A stretch of 64,000 nt of DNA, taken from Chryseobacterium gleum. Lineage in GTDB: Bacteria; Bacteroidota; Bacteroidia; Flavobacteriales; Weeksellaceae. Position numbers and translations under genes: made by a program. A model generated the notes under the pieces. That model was not told the origin of the DNA. It searched no databases and worked only from the letters and a program-made list of their open reading frames with translations. The stretch covers positions 3,861,001-3,925,000 of the forward strand of contig NZ_LR134289.1 in NCBI RefSeq assembly GCF_900636535.1, given 5' to 3'. This document shows positions 26,801 through 35,211 of the stretch, in pieces (within the stretch, counting starts at the first letter, position 1; every line of letters begins with the position of its first letter).

Positions 26801-29800
26801 GCGCATCCTTAGAAACATACTGTCCCTGAGCAAAGGCTTTGGAAGATGTTTTGTATTCCTGTCCAAGCTTGTTGGTAAAAACTTTTGCTATATCTCCATC
26901 AGGATCATTGCGGGTAATGGTTTCATTGTATTGGTTGTCTTTAGCATACTGGTAAGTTGTTGTTCCTGCTAAGCTGGATGCAGAACTCAGGAGTTTACCC
27001 CATACATCATAGATATTGGTGAGGGTATTTCCACTCGGATCTGTTTGGGTCAGGACCTGTCCCAGGCTGTTATAGGTAAACCCGGTTTCCAGTCCGAGAT
27101 TATCCGTTTTTTTAATGATAAATCTTCCCGTAGGATCATACTCATCTTTCTGAGTTTTTGAATTTCCATCTAAGCCTGAAATTGTCTTTTTACTCGTAAT
27201 ATTCCCAAAGCCATCATACGAATATTCTTCTGTTAATGCTTGAGTCGCATTATTTCCTGGGAAAAACTGGCTGTTTTGCAAAAGGTTATTGTCATAGGTA
27301 TAAGTTGTAAAAGTACTCTGTACATCACCATATGCTTCTATCTTTTCAGCCTTGTTTGTTGGTCTTCCAACGTAATAATTATTTCCTGTTCCTCCAATAT
27401 TATGGGTGTAGTCGAACTCAGTGGTAGATACTCCGTAACCATTGTTGGTATTGATTTCAATTTTGGCAGGAAGGTAATAGTTCTCATAGGTCGTTACTTT
27501 CTGAGTGAATGTTCCGGTTAAAAAATCTTTAGTTTTTGTAAACTTGGGAACAATCGCAGTAACAATTTTGGATTGATATCCTGAAGGTATAGAGGTAACG
27601 ACTTGCCCGTTTAGCAGCTTATCTACTTTGTATTGTACGGATTCAAAACTCAACAGCTGGGTATTATTCTCTGAAATATCTGCCGGGAAAATATTACTTT
27701 CATTGTTGGTCCTGATACTCCATTCTTTTACTGGCGCTCCATCTAAGTTTGGATCTATTTCTGATCCAGACCAGATTTTAGTATTTTCAAATCCGTCAGC
27801 ATACCAGGAAGAGCGGGCAATCTGCTGAAAGCCTAATAATTTTTTTCCCTGCAGGTTTCCTACAAGCCCCCTGTAACGGAAATCCTGCTTTCTGCCTTCT
27901 TCTATAAGCTGAGACACGGCATAAGCTTGATCTACCCTTGTCATGGCATAATTAGGATAAATTTCTTTCTTTTCTTTCTTGTAGAAGTCAGGAGTTATGG
28001 TATTGCCTGGAACTACTTCCAGGTATTTTACATTGGTAGTTACTCCTCCTTGTGTAATAGAAGTCATCCTGGCCAATTCAGAAACAGGAGTAGGCCCTTT
28101 TATTTTTTTCAGGAACTGCTTCCAGTATAAAAAGACATTATAATAGTTATTCCCGGACTTTATTGAATTGGTAATGGGAGTAAACAAGGTAAGATCAAGC
28201 AGGTCCTGTGTGCTATATGTTGGACTTTGAAATGACCAGTTGGGAGTAAAGCCCGGTGTTCCGTTAACATCTGATCCATTAGCCATCTTCGCACTTACAA
28301 CATAACCGAAATCCCTTGATCCACCTGCGTTGAACATATTGATCTGGTTATAGGAAAATACTTGTACAATATCAGATTTTCCATCCTTGTTCATATCGGT
28401 AACCGAAAAGAAATATTCTTTAACAAATTTTGCATAATTACTAGTCATCTCTTTCTGGAACTTTCTGTAGGTAAAAAATTCCTGTTTTAAGAAAGGATTA
28501 AACCCTTTATCGGTTCCCATGTAAAACCTCCAGTCATCAGGTTTTCCTATAGCATAATCAGTAATAGGAATAGCAAAATCGAGTTTTCCATCTCCATTAT
28601 AATCTCCATATAACACAGGAAATTCTGGATCTTTGGCTTCCAGCAGGTTTCCGGAAAATTTTATTTTCTGCAGGTATGTATTAGTACTGTATTTTACAAA
28701 TTCAAAAACGGTATATTGTGAATCTGCTACGCTAATAATTTCTACCTTTCCGTCTCCATCTATATCCAAATACTTCCGATCCTTATATCCGCTTTCATTA
28801 ATTCCGGCATCAAGCAGCAATCCAATTAAAGGAGTAGCCGGGTTTTTTAGGTCTACAATACCTTTTACATTAAACCCTGTCGGGGCACCATCATCAAGAA
28901 AAGCATCGGGTATACCATCCCCATTAAAATCGCCTACTTCAAGAATTAAATTATCACCTTGTCCGTTAAAAACAGTATTCCCCAGACTTTTATCGAATAC
29001 TTTTACAAAATCATTGTTTCTAAAAATATATCCATAAATTCTACTGTCTTTATATTCAACAATTCCATTTCCATTATAGACCTGACCTTCTTCGTCTAAT
29101 AGTGTACTAACTACTTTAGCATTACCAGCAAAAGTTTTACCTGTAGAAACGGTTGTAAAAGTTTCGTTAAAAGCCCCTAGCTTTACTGTACCGTTATTCA
29201 TCAGGAAGTCCAGATAAGAATCTCCATTAAAATCTGCTACCAATTTAACGTCATTAAAGGGATCAGGCTCTGCCGTATATTCTGCATAAGAAGAATTGAC
29301 CATAGATGGGTAACCGAAAGTAACCGGATTAGCCGCTTCATTATTGGCGTTATACTCGGTAATTTTTCCCACAAACTGATAATTGGTTCCATTGCCAGTA
29401 TACTCTATGCTGTACCGCTTAAATTGACTATTATTGGTAAGTACCTTTACCTCAGAAAGAATCTTGCTTTGGTAAGATTTGAGGCCCTGCACATAAGATT
29501 CTTCTTTCAATTCTCTGTCATTATAGGAGAACTGGATGGTGTTCATATGAGGGGTATTCAGATCCATATTCCCACCCCAGCTGATGCTGCTTATCATGGC
29601 AGTACGGGTTCCCTGGACATAACTGTAAGTAATGTAATTTCCTTGCGGATCTTTCCATTCGCTTATATTATATTCATTTGGTACTCTGGCAACTGGATTA
29701 CGGCCATACCACGCCTGAGAACCATCCTCAAAAGTAACTTCCCAATATTCCGGGCCATACCATCCGGCAGCAGTTCCTATAGATCTAAATTTTGTATTGG

Positions 29801-30215
29801 AATATTTTTCTGTAACATACTCAGCACCGTCTTTGCCGTATACACCTGATTTTAGTACCAGTCTTTTACCGTTAAAACTGTAATAATCAGAGAAATCCAT
29901 CTGAACTCCCTTTACCTCTCCTTCGTTTTCAATATTCTTACCTGTTCTGCTGATAGTAGTTATTCCGGAAATACTCCATCCATAACCGGCTATACCATTA
30001 CCAGATTCACTGTTATACACTAAACCTATCTGGGGTGATACTGTTTTAATGCCAGGAGGTAAGTCCAGTGGTAAAGAGAACTCTAACTGTCCAACTCTGT
30101 TGACTTCAATATTTCCCTTAGTATCATGAAAATTCTGTGAAAAGCAGAATATCGAAGTGAAAGATAATAGCAACGCAGAAAATATCTGTATCTTCTTATT
30201 ATTAGTTTTTTTCAT
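23865..30215 (-). CDS. SpvB/FG-GAP/RHS-repeat polymorphic toxin
   Basis: The 2116-residue protein has a signal peptide (residues 1-27, ending CFSQ). A SpvB-like domain begins near residue 30 (VNRVGQLEFSLPLDLPPG, GYGWSISGITTISRTGK). FG-GAP-type loops follow (DFNGDSYLDF near 327, DYNGDGKLDF near 538, DMNKDGKSD near 608). RHS/YD repeats run over about residues 960-1700. The RHS core ends at RYGYVMNNPLIYNDPNGE near 1775. Next comes a glycine/alanine-rich hydrophobic stretch (about 1785-1930), a Thr/Pro linker, and a C-terminal tip of about 100 residues (YGYVRSILGN, GWVLREMN, YWKVSSGNG). Known RHS proteins form a shell around a cleaved toxin tip. The tip fold is not certain; HP and YWKVSS resemble small RNase-type toxins. 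An immunity gene follows and a T9SS-sorted partner precedes. Confidence 0.9.
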   Translation of the reverse strand: MKKTNNKKIQIFSALLLSFTSIFCFSQNFHDTKGNIEVNRVGQLEFSLPLDLPPGIKTVSPQIGLVYNSESGNGIAGYGWSISGITTISRTGKNIENEGEVKGVQMDFSDYYSFNGKRLVLKSGVYGKDGAEYVTEKYSNTKFRSIGTAAGWYGPEYWEVTFEDGSQAWYGRNPVARVPNEYNISEWKDPQGNYITYSYVQGTRTAMISSISWGGNMDLNTPHMNTIQFSYNDRELKEESYVQGLKSYQSKILSEVKVLTNNSQFKRYSIEYTGNGTNYQFVGKITEYNANNEAANPVTFGYPSMVNSSYAEYTAEPDPFNDVKLVADFNGDSYLDFLMNNGTVKLGAFNETFTTVSTGKTFAGNAKVVSTLLDEEGQVYNGNGIVEYKDSRIYGYIFRNNDFVKVFDKSLGNTVFNGQGDNLILEVGDFNGDGIPDAFLDDGAPTGFNVKGIVDLKNPATPLIGLLLDAGINESGYKDRKYLDIDGDGKVEIISVADSQYTVFEFVKYSTNTYLQKIKFSGNLLEAKDPEFPVLYGDYNGDGKLDFAIPITDYAIGKPDDWRFYMGTDKGFNPFLKQEFFTYRKFQKEMTSNYAKFVKEYFFSVTDMNKDGKSDIVQVFSYNQINMFNAGGSRDFGYVVSAKMANGSDVNGTPGFTPNWSFQSPTYSTQDLLDLTLFTPITNSIKSGNNYYNVFLYWKQFLKKIKGPTPVSELARMTSITQGGVTTNVKYLEVVPGNTITPDFYKKEKKEIYPNYAMTRVDQAYAVSQLIEEGRKQDFRYRGLVGNLQGKKLLGFQQIARSSWYADGFENTKIWSGSEIDPNLDGAPVKEWSIRTNNESNIFPADISENNTQLLSFESVQYKVDKLLNGQVVTSIPSGYQSKIVTAIVPKFTKTKDFLTGTFTQKVTTYENYYLPAKIEINTNNGYGVSTTEFDYTHNIGGTGNNYYVGRPTNKAEKIEAYGDVQSTFTTYTYDNNLLQNSQFFPGNNATQALTEEYSYDGFGNITSKKTISGLDGNSKTQKDEYDPTGRFIIKKTDNLGLETGFTYNSLGQVLTQTDPSGNTLTNIYDVWGKLLSSASSLAGTTTYQYAKDNQYNETITRNDPDGDIAKVFTNKLGQEYKTSSKAFAQGQYVSKDAQYDVLGRMIKESEPYFDGQGATQWNTFVYDDTVFPAKVKATAFTGKQTETIISGLTTTVKETSPLDYGRTTSRTLDALGNVLSSTDKGGTVQFSYNAVGQQIQAKYAEHIVTTLYDDWGNKIRVEDPSTGVYEYQYLGYMGALSRVISPKGEKRFQYNSLGQLILQNEKSTTGSETDKAINFSYNNKGRLTVKEGTSNGKKYSYTINYDPQGRTIASFQETPEAYFSHKNVVYDSKGRVSSYEKAIQTSTGTTNVSIENLYNAWNGELYQVKEKTSGKVLWELKETNAKGLLVKAKLGAAEIVNAYDSNGFLINVNHSSTVKPDILKISYSFDAIKNELKNRKSGSLTTEYFYYDDNNRLVNWIDPITGNMPSTNRNIYDVKGRILVNDQVGTIKYENADKIYQATGMTLNNEGIQNYDQDLVQTVLYNENNDPVFINGERGDVAFEYGLTGMRQRVTYGGNFNADDSGKFTRLYSEEGSFEVVKNNLTGEEKRIIYIEGSPYESNIVFLKNFDEITGSFKFLHKDYLGSILAISDEEGYVQEQRHYDAWGNFTHLQIGTSIIAVGKANIEETLEAWGTPLLIDRGYTGHEHFMEVGIIHMNGRLYDPLLRRFLNADENIQDPFNTQIYNRYGYVMNNPLIYNDPNGEFAWIVVGAIVGGYLTGVKANGSWNPVKWNWGATWGKIAMGAAVGAFTGGVGAAVGSASLAAAGAYGIQGGLLGGAIAGASGGAVAGAINGFATAVMFGEDVIEGTVMGGLSGAAIGGAAGAITGGIGQILQNAKAAQIGAPQGTILKGAPIEVGRTQWTLNNTPKTTTVGATPVKTTPIEIGDIGVSTDQYVATKIVNEQPVKVYEEGPQKIFKGNYASNEGASKTTTSLRKVGTVLESVDDVMANPNLLDGKSYGYVRSILGNSKNWVNDVMRRSTRANGWVLREMNQTGNDFTGRMIQYHPGTPRHFNGMPYWKVSSGNGTFRIPLNP
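24430..24860 (-). other. Glycine/alanine-rich hydrophobic segment of the RHS toxin
   Basis: This stretch encodes residues of about 1785-1930, made of repeated GxxxG/A-type hydrophobic runs (IVVGAIVGGYLTG, AMGAAVGAFTGGVGAAVGS, GGLLGGAIAGASGGAVAGA). Glycine-zipper segments of this kind between the RHS core and toxin tip have been proposed to insert into target membranes. The role here is inferred. Confidence 0.6.
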
Positions 30216-30223
30216 GATGCACT

Positions 30224-30745
30224 TTATCTTTTAGTGATGTTTTTACTGAATATCCTTCCGTCTTTCAGAGTAAAGCGTAGTACGTATACACCCCAATCGT
30301 AACCTGTCATGTTAATTTTCAACTGCCTGTTAAGGCCAGGAATATTTTGTTGTTGAAATTTCCAGTGAATTGTGCTATGCTGATAAAGAGAAACAGATTC
30401 TATGAGTTTGTCTGTTTCCTCTGTCCAATCGATGGTTAAAACATCATTAACAGGAACCGGATATAAACGAACCTGCTTCCAAAATGTTTTTTCATCCATC
30501 ATCTGTGTTGTGAACAGTGAGGCGGTTTTTAGTTGTGACGAAGATTTTCCTGCAATGTCTTCAGGTCCACGGTATTTCTGGCTGCCTGCTTCGTCATATT
30601 TGAAATAAACTTCCGTTTGGGAATATCCCCAAATTCCGATCATTAAACAAATTAATGGAAAGATTTTCCTTTGTAATAAAATTCTCTGAGCCGACATACC
30701 CAGAGTGACATATCCAGAAGGTGTATCCATATAAAGTTTCTTCAT
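30224..30745 (-). CDS. T9SS type A sorting-domain protein, partner of the RHS toxin
   Basis: The 173-residue protein contains a hydrophobic segment ending in GIWGYSQ, then YFKYDEAGSQKYRGPED. Its last 85 residues look like the type A T9SS sorting domain (LYPVPVNDVLTIDW early, GVYVLRFTLKDGRIFSKNI at the end). The ATG at 30745 leaves 30 odd residues before the hydrophobic core; an internal ATG at 30697 would give a normal signal peptide (MSAQRILLQRKIFPLICL), so the true start is uncertain. The gene ends 8 bp before the toxin starts, and both probably share one mRNA. A role in exporting or anchoring the RHS protein is inferred from this pairing. Confidence 0.78.
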   Translation of the reverse strand: MKKLYMDTPSGYVTLGMSAQRILLQRKIFPLICLMIGIWGYSQTEVYFKYDEAGSQKYRGPEDIAGKSSSQLKTASLFTTQMMDEKTFWKQVRLYPVPVNDVLTIDWTEETDKLIESVSLYQHSTIHWKFQQQNIPGLNRQLKINMTGYDWGVYVLRFTLKDGRIFSKNITKR

Positions 30746-31442
30746 TGTGTATTGTTTTTAAAATTAAAATTAGATTTGCCATCCTATATCGAATTACTTA
30801 ATAGTATCTTGAGTGACAGAAAATTATTATCCTGAGCGATAGAAACTTTTCATAGCTTTTGTTTTTAGGTTAATGGTATAGCCTGATTTCAATCAGTGCA
30901 TCAAATAAATAGTCTAAGGACCTTAGGCTTTATAAGCCCTGCACGTAAGATATAAGGAGATTCTGTGCATATAAGAAATTAAGTATAGAAACATAATTTC
31001 TCTTATTCATCTGTTATAGTTTTTATTCGGCTGACTTATTGTCTCACCTTATCAATCAATTAAATTCCCTTTTTTTGTAATAATTATCCTTATTATGTTC
31101 ATTTTCTGTTCATTTGAGATCTTGGTATTTTAGTCTTTCTCAGTAATAGAGCATAGCAACAAATCATATCGTATTTTTTTTCTCTTTATACTAAAATATA
31201 TAAGAAGAAAAATTACTAATACTATTGAAACAGTGTAATTACGAATAATTACATTAACTATCTTTCTAGTATTGATTTTTAAAAGCTTCTTTATTAAAAA
31301 AAATAATATTGCAATATATAATTAATCATTTGATAATGAAAATTAAATCTCTTTAAAATGAAATATATCGTTGATCTTGTCAGTTCAACACAATTTCTTT
31401 TTAAATATTTACTTTTATAATATATATAACGTAATAAAAAAT
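30746..31442. other. AT-rich non-coding stretch upstream of the toxin operon
   Basis: About 700 bp without a convincing gene on either strand. It holds inverted repeats at 30914-30926 and 30926-30938 (touching each other) and at 31234-31253 (TGTAATTA, CGAA loop, TAATTACA). The closest -7 match toward the toxin operon is an imperfect TAATTTTA shortly before 30745. It presumably carries the operon's regulatory sequence. Confidence 0.5.
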
Positions 31443-31469
31443 AAATGCCATCGGATTCCGATGGCATTT
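31443..31469 (-). terminator. Rho-independent terminator after the carbonic anhydrase cluster
   Basis: A perfect 12-bp stem (31443-31454 with 31458-31469) around an ATT loop, 36 bp past the stop at 31506. Confidence 0.85.
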
Positions 31470-31505
31470 CTGTAAACTATAATTGGAATTAAATGAATTT
31501 GCTTC

Positions 31506-32141
31506 TTATAACCAGGTTACAGCACCTGTTTCAACATCGTAATTGGCGCCAACGATTTTAATTTTACCTTCAGCTTCAAGATTTTTAAGTGTTGAACTTT
31601 GCTTGCGGATATCTTCAATCGCACTTCTTACATTTTGCTGATTAAGCCTTTCAAGAAGAGAGCTGTTGTTAGATGAACGCTCTTCATTCTCTTCAATAAT
31701 TTCATTGATGATTGGATTGAAGTGATTGATAAGGTGGTTCAGGTTGTCCATTCCCATACCTTCAATTTTTGCAGCGTCAAGACCTCCTTTCAAAGCTCCA
31801 CACTTGGTATGCCCTAATACGACAATAAGTTTGGACCCTGCAACATTACACCCAAATTCCATAGATCCCAGAATGTCCTGATTCACAAAGTTACCGGCAA
31901 TTCTGATACTGAAGATGTCTCCTAATCCCTGATCAAAGATAAGCTCTGCAGAGGTACGGCTGTCTATACAGCTTAATACTACAGCAAAAGGCCACTGTCC
32001 CTCACGGGTTGCATTCACCTGTTCAAGAAGGTCTCTGTTTGCTTTAAGATTGTTCACAAATCTCTGGTTTCCTTCTTTTAAGAACTCTAACGCTTTCTCA
32101 GGGGTAATAGTAGATTGGGTTTCGTGTGTATGTGCTTTCAT
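31506..32141 (-). CDS. Beta-carbonic anhydrase, SulP-linked
   Basis: The 211-residue enzyme interconverts CO2 and bicarbonate. The zinc ligands C58, H111 and C114 and the catalytic D60-R62 pair (SCIDSRTSAE, GHTKCGALKGG) are all present. No signal peptide is seen, so it should act in the cytoplasm. It lies 51 bp downstream of a SulP transporter on the same strand and just before a terminator; SulP and carbonic anhydrase pairs are known as bicarbonate uptake or conversion units. It is only distantly related to the second carbonic anhydrase at 34248, which differs in the residues around the active site. Confidence 0.93.
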   Translation of the reverse strand: MKAHTHETQSTITPEKALEFLKEGNQRFVNNLKANRDLLEQVNATREGQWPFAVVLSCIDSRTSAELIFDQGLGDIFSIRIAGNFVNQDILGSMEFGCNVAGSKLIVVLGHTKCGALKGGLDAAKIEGMGMDNLNHLINHFNPIINEIIEENEERSSNNSSLLERLNQQNVRSAIEDIRKQSSTLKNLEAEGKIKIVGANYDVETGAVTWL

Positions 32142-32192
32142 ATTTTTATTGTTTTCGAATTTAAAGTTAAAAAAATTAATTAATAATGGAGA

Positions 32193-33785
32193 TTACATAG
32201 CCCTTTTGTGGGTAACCAGAATATGGGAATCCTGACTTCTTTCGTAATCTCTGTATGAAGTTTTAAAGCCTATCAGTTCTACATTGATGTCTTGTTCCTT
32301 GGCGCGGATATTGGCAAAGTCCTGAATCATTTCCAGTACATCGGTTGCAATGTAGGAAGTGCTTCTTGCATCAATGATTACTGTAGAGTTAGGTTTTATG
32401 TTTTTAAGTGTTTTTTTGATAGCTGCCTTATTTAAAAATGATACTTCTTCAGCCAGCTTGATATTGATCCCGTCTGCATCATCCAGCCTTTCTCTGCTTA
32501 AATAATACGCTCTTTTCATATTTCCCTGAAGGATATAGAAAATAGAGATTGCGAGACCAATTCCCACCCCTTTTAAAAGATCTGTTGCCACTACGGCTAC
32601 CACCGTTGCTACAAACGGAATAAACTGAAATTTTCCCAAATGCCAGAAATGTTTGAATGTGGCCGGCTTTGCCAGTTTATATCCTACCAGAATTAACACC
32701 GCAGCCAATGTTGCTAGCGGAATTAAATTTAAAACAACAGGAATAGACAATACGCAGATCAATAAGAAGACACCATGAATAATGGTGGACATTTTGGAGG
32801 TCGCTCCTGCATTGGCATTGGCAGAACTTCTTACGACAACAGAAGTCATTGGAAGCCCACCAATGAATGAACTTACAAGGTTTCCGATTCCCTGCGCCTT
32901 AAGCTCAAGATTGGTATCCGTAATCCTTCTCTGTCTGTCCAGACGATCTGAAGCTTCAATACAAAGCAAGGTTTCAATAGAAGCTACAATCGCAATTGTT
33001 GCCCCTACAATCCATACTTTAGGATTGGTAAAGCCGTTAAGATCAGGAGTCGTAATCAGGTTCTTAAAGTCATCAAAAGACTTTGGTACCGGTAAAGAAA
33101 CCAAATGCTGGGTTTCGATAGCCAATGAGCTTCCGGACATCTTAAACAATTGGTTCAAAAGAATGCTTACAATGACGGCAACCAATGCTCCAGGAAGCAT
33201 TTTCATCCTTTTCAGAACGTGGATTTTATCCCATGCGATAAGTATCGCTACAGAAATTAAAGTAATAACAACCGCACCGGGATGAATCGCTCCAAACAAT
33301 TCTGTAAAATATCCGAAATTCAGGCCGTTATCAAAAATGGATTCGTGCCCTTCATAATCTTTATCAAATCCCAATGCATGCGGAATCTGTTTTAAAATAA
33401 TAATGATTCCTATGGCTGCCAGCATTCCTTCAATGACATTATTCGGAAAATAGTTGGAGATGCTTCCGGCTCTCACAAACCCTAAAACCAATTGAATAAG
33501 TCCTGCAATAATCCCTGCACAAAGAAAAAGCTCAAATGCGCCAAGATCTGTTATTGCTGTTAAAACGATAGCTGTCAGACCTGCTGCGGGACCTGATACT
33601 GAAATATTTGAATTACTGATTGTTCCTACTACCAGACCGCCTACGATACCGGAAATAATACCGGATAAGGGTGGGGCGCCTGATGCTAAAGCAATTCCTA
33701 AACACAACGGAAGTGCTACTAAAAATACCACGAGTCCTGAAGGAAAATTCTCCTTGATTCCTCCTATTAATGATGTCTTTTTCAT
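32193..33785 (-). CDS. SulP family inorganic anion transporter with STAS domain
   Basis: The 530-residue membrane protein has a SulP core of about 12-14 hydrophobic segments (GLVVFLVALPLCLGIALASG, GPAAGLTAIVL, VVRSSANANAGA) and a cytoplasmic STAS domain over the last 110 residues (STVIIDARSTSYIATDVLEMI). SulP proteins carry sulfate, bicarbonate or other anions. The two flanking carbonic anhydrase genes point to bicarbonate here, which is inference. An inverted repeat at 33880-33895 lies in its 141-bp upstream gap and may be an operator. Confidence 0.92.
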   Translation of the reverse strand: MKKTSLIGGIKENFPSGLVVFLVALPLCLGIALASGAPPLSGIISGIVGGLVVGTISNSNISVSGPAAGLTAIVLTAITDLGAFELFLCAGIIAGLIQLVLGFVRAGSISNYFPNNVIEGMLAAIGIIIILKQIPHALGFDKDYEGHESIFDNGLNFGYFTELFGAIHPGAVVITLISVAILIAWDKIHVLKRMKMLPGALVAVIVSILLNQLFKMSGSSLAIETQHLVSLPVPKSFDDFKNLITTPDLNGFTNPKVWIVGATIAIVASIETLLCIEASDRLDRQRRITDTNLELKAQGIGNLVSSFIGGLPMTSVVVRSSANANAGATSKMSTIIHGVFLLICVLSIPVVLNLIPLATLAAVLILVGYKLAKPATFKHFWHLGKFQFIPFVATVVAVVATDLLKGVGIGLAISIFYILQGNMKRAYYLSRERLDDADGINIKLAEEVSFLNKAAIKKTLKNIKPNSTVIIDARSTSYIATDVLEMIQDFANIRAKEQDINVELIGFKTSYRDYERSQDSHILVTHKRAM

Positions 33786-33879
33786 AATGTGAAGCTGTAA
33801 GGTATAACCGGCTTATCTGCTTTAAATAAGTCTGTTATAAAAGTTGAAAAAATAATTTTTTAAAGTACGTGTGTATCCG

Positions 33880-33895
33880 ATATCAAAAATGATAT
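33880..33895. promoter_or_regulatory. Inverted repeat upstream of the SulP gene
   Basis: ATATCA and TGATAT arms enclose an A4 spacer in the 141-bp gap before the SulP gene. It could be an operator; no regulator gene is nearby. No perfect -7 box was found between it and the ATG. Confidence 0.35.
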
Positions 33896-33926
33896 GGAAA
33901 TAGTATCAAAAAATCTAACTATAGAA

Positions 33927-34226
33927 TTACGCTTCCGGAGGGGGAGAAAATATAGTAAGTAAAGGTGATAGATGAAAAGAATCATCAATCAGAACAAAAG
34001 ACACGCCCTGAGTATCAGGTTCGGAAAACTTCAGATAATCGAAAACATCTAAAGGTTTCGGAATAGTCTTTTCGTAAACAATGAATGAGGATGGGTGAGA
34101 ATGAGGTTCTTCTTCATTGATTATTACATTCGTTCTTGCAATATCCCAGCCCGCAACCGCAGCAATGCCTGGCAGCGCTGTAAAATTCAGAAAAAACGTT
34201 AATACAATAATACTCCAGAATTTCAT
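33927..34226 (-). CDS. Small secreted or membrane-anchored protein, unknown
   Basis: The 99-residue product begins with a hydrophobic segment (FWSIIVLTFFLNFTALPGIAAVAG) that can serve as a signal peptide or anchor. The remainder is short and polar, with HSHPSSFIVYEKTIPKPLDVFDYL and the ending TIFSPPPEA. I recall small Flavobacteria proteins with a similar PPPEA end beside metal or anion transporters, but cannot name a family. It is 21 bp after the second carbonic anhydrase and probably cotranscribed with it. The two His residues (HSH) could bind metal, which is speculation. Confidence 0.65.
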   Translation of the reverse strand: MKFWSIIVLTFFLNFTALPGIAAVAGWDIARTNVIINEEEPHSHPSSFIVYEKTIPKPLDVFDYLKFSEPDTQGVSFVLIDDSFHLSPLLTIFSPPPEA

Positions 34227-34247
34227 TTTACCTTCTTTTTAGAAAAA

Positions 34248-34916
34248 CTATTTAGTCTTTCTGCTCATTACCCAATCAGAACTTGTAAGATTGTAGATCT
34301 TTTGGATGTCTTTCAGGATTTTCTCAAAATCAATCTCCAGATCAATAATTTTACCTGTTCTAAGGTCAAATACCCAGCCATGCACAATAGGATACTCTTC
34401 TAAAATGTATCTTTCCTGCACACAGGCCATTTTGATCACATTGATGCACTGCTCCTGAACGTTAAGCTCTACAAGTCTGTCATAACGCTTGCTTTCATCT
34501 TCAATAGAATCCAGCTCTGCCTGGTGCAGTCTGTACACATCACGGATGGTTCTCAGCCATGGATTCAGTAATCCCAGATCCTGAGGAGTCATTGCTGCTT
34601 TCACACCACCGCAGTTGTAATGTCCGCAAACAATAATGTGTTTTACTTTCAAATGTTCTACAGCATACTGAATAACGGCTGTGGAACTCATATCTAACGT
34701 ATTGACCACATTGGCAATGTTTCTGTAAACAAATACCTCACCTGGTTTTGCCCCCATCAGTTCTTCTGCAGTGGCTCTGCTATCCGAACATCCGATATAC
34801 AGATAATCCGGATGCTGAGTTTTTGCAAGTTCATGAAAGAAGTCAGCATCCTCAGCTAATTTGGACTCTACCCATTTTTTGTTGTTTTCGAAAATAACTT
34901 CGTACGATTGTGCCAT
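34248..34916 (-). CDS. can: Beta-carbonic anhydrase, second copy (Can type)
   Basis: The 222-residue enzyme has zinc ligands C43, H99 and C102 and the D45-R47 pair (IGCSDSRATAEE, CGHYNCGGVKAAM), with the YRNIANVV strand typical of Can-type enzymes. Length and motifs agree with the Escherichia coli Can group, which supplies bicarbonate for biosynthesis at ambient CO2. There is no signal peptide. It heads a four-gene minus-strand cluster with the small secreted protein, SulP and the second carbonic anhydrase. A TATTTTTG box lies about 80 bp upstream. Confidence 0.94.
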   Translation of the reverse strand: MAQSYEVIFENNKKWVESKLAEDADFFHELAKTQHPDYLYIGCSDSRATAEELMGAKPGEVFVYRNIANVVNTLDMSSTAVIQYAVEHLKVKHIIVCGHYNCGGVKAAMTPQDLGLLNPWLRTIRDVYRLHQAELDSIEDESKRYDRLVELNVQEQCINVIKMACVQERYILEEYPIVHGWVFDLRTGKIIDLEIDFEKILKDIQKIYNLTSSDWVMSRKTK

Positions 34917-34994
34917 AATTTAAATTTTAAGGTTTATAATTATTTATTTCGTTTAAATTATTTTCAAAATCAATAGACCAAATCAATAATTATG

Positions 34995-35002
34995 CAAAAA
35001 TA
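34995..35002 (-). promoter_or_regulatory. -7 promoter box TATTTTTG for the carbonic anhydrase cluster
   Basis: Perfect TAnnTTTG match on the minus strand, 78 nt before the ATG at 34916. The region is very AT-rich, so a chance match is possible. Confidence 0.4.
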
Positions 35003-35211
35003 TAATTTTTGTTAAAGAATCAATCACTTTTAACAAAGTTTAATATTAAAATATGCTTAAAATCATATTCAATATTCCAGTATACTTTTATTTTGAAACT
35101 ATTGAGATCTATAAGTTTAATCCAAACGTTTAAAAAACAGTATAAAATTACAAAGTATAAATCAAAATCTGAGACTTGTGAATTAAAATATTCTAAATTT
35201 TCAATAAACAA

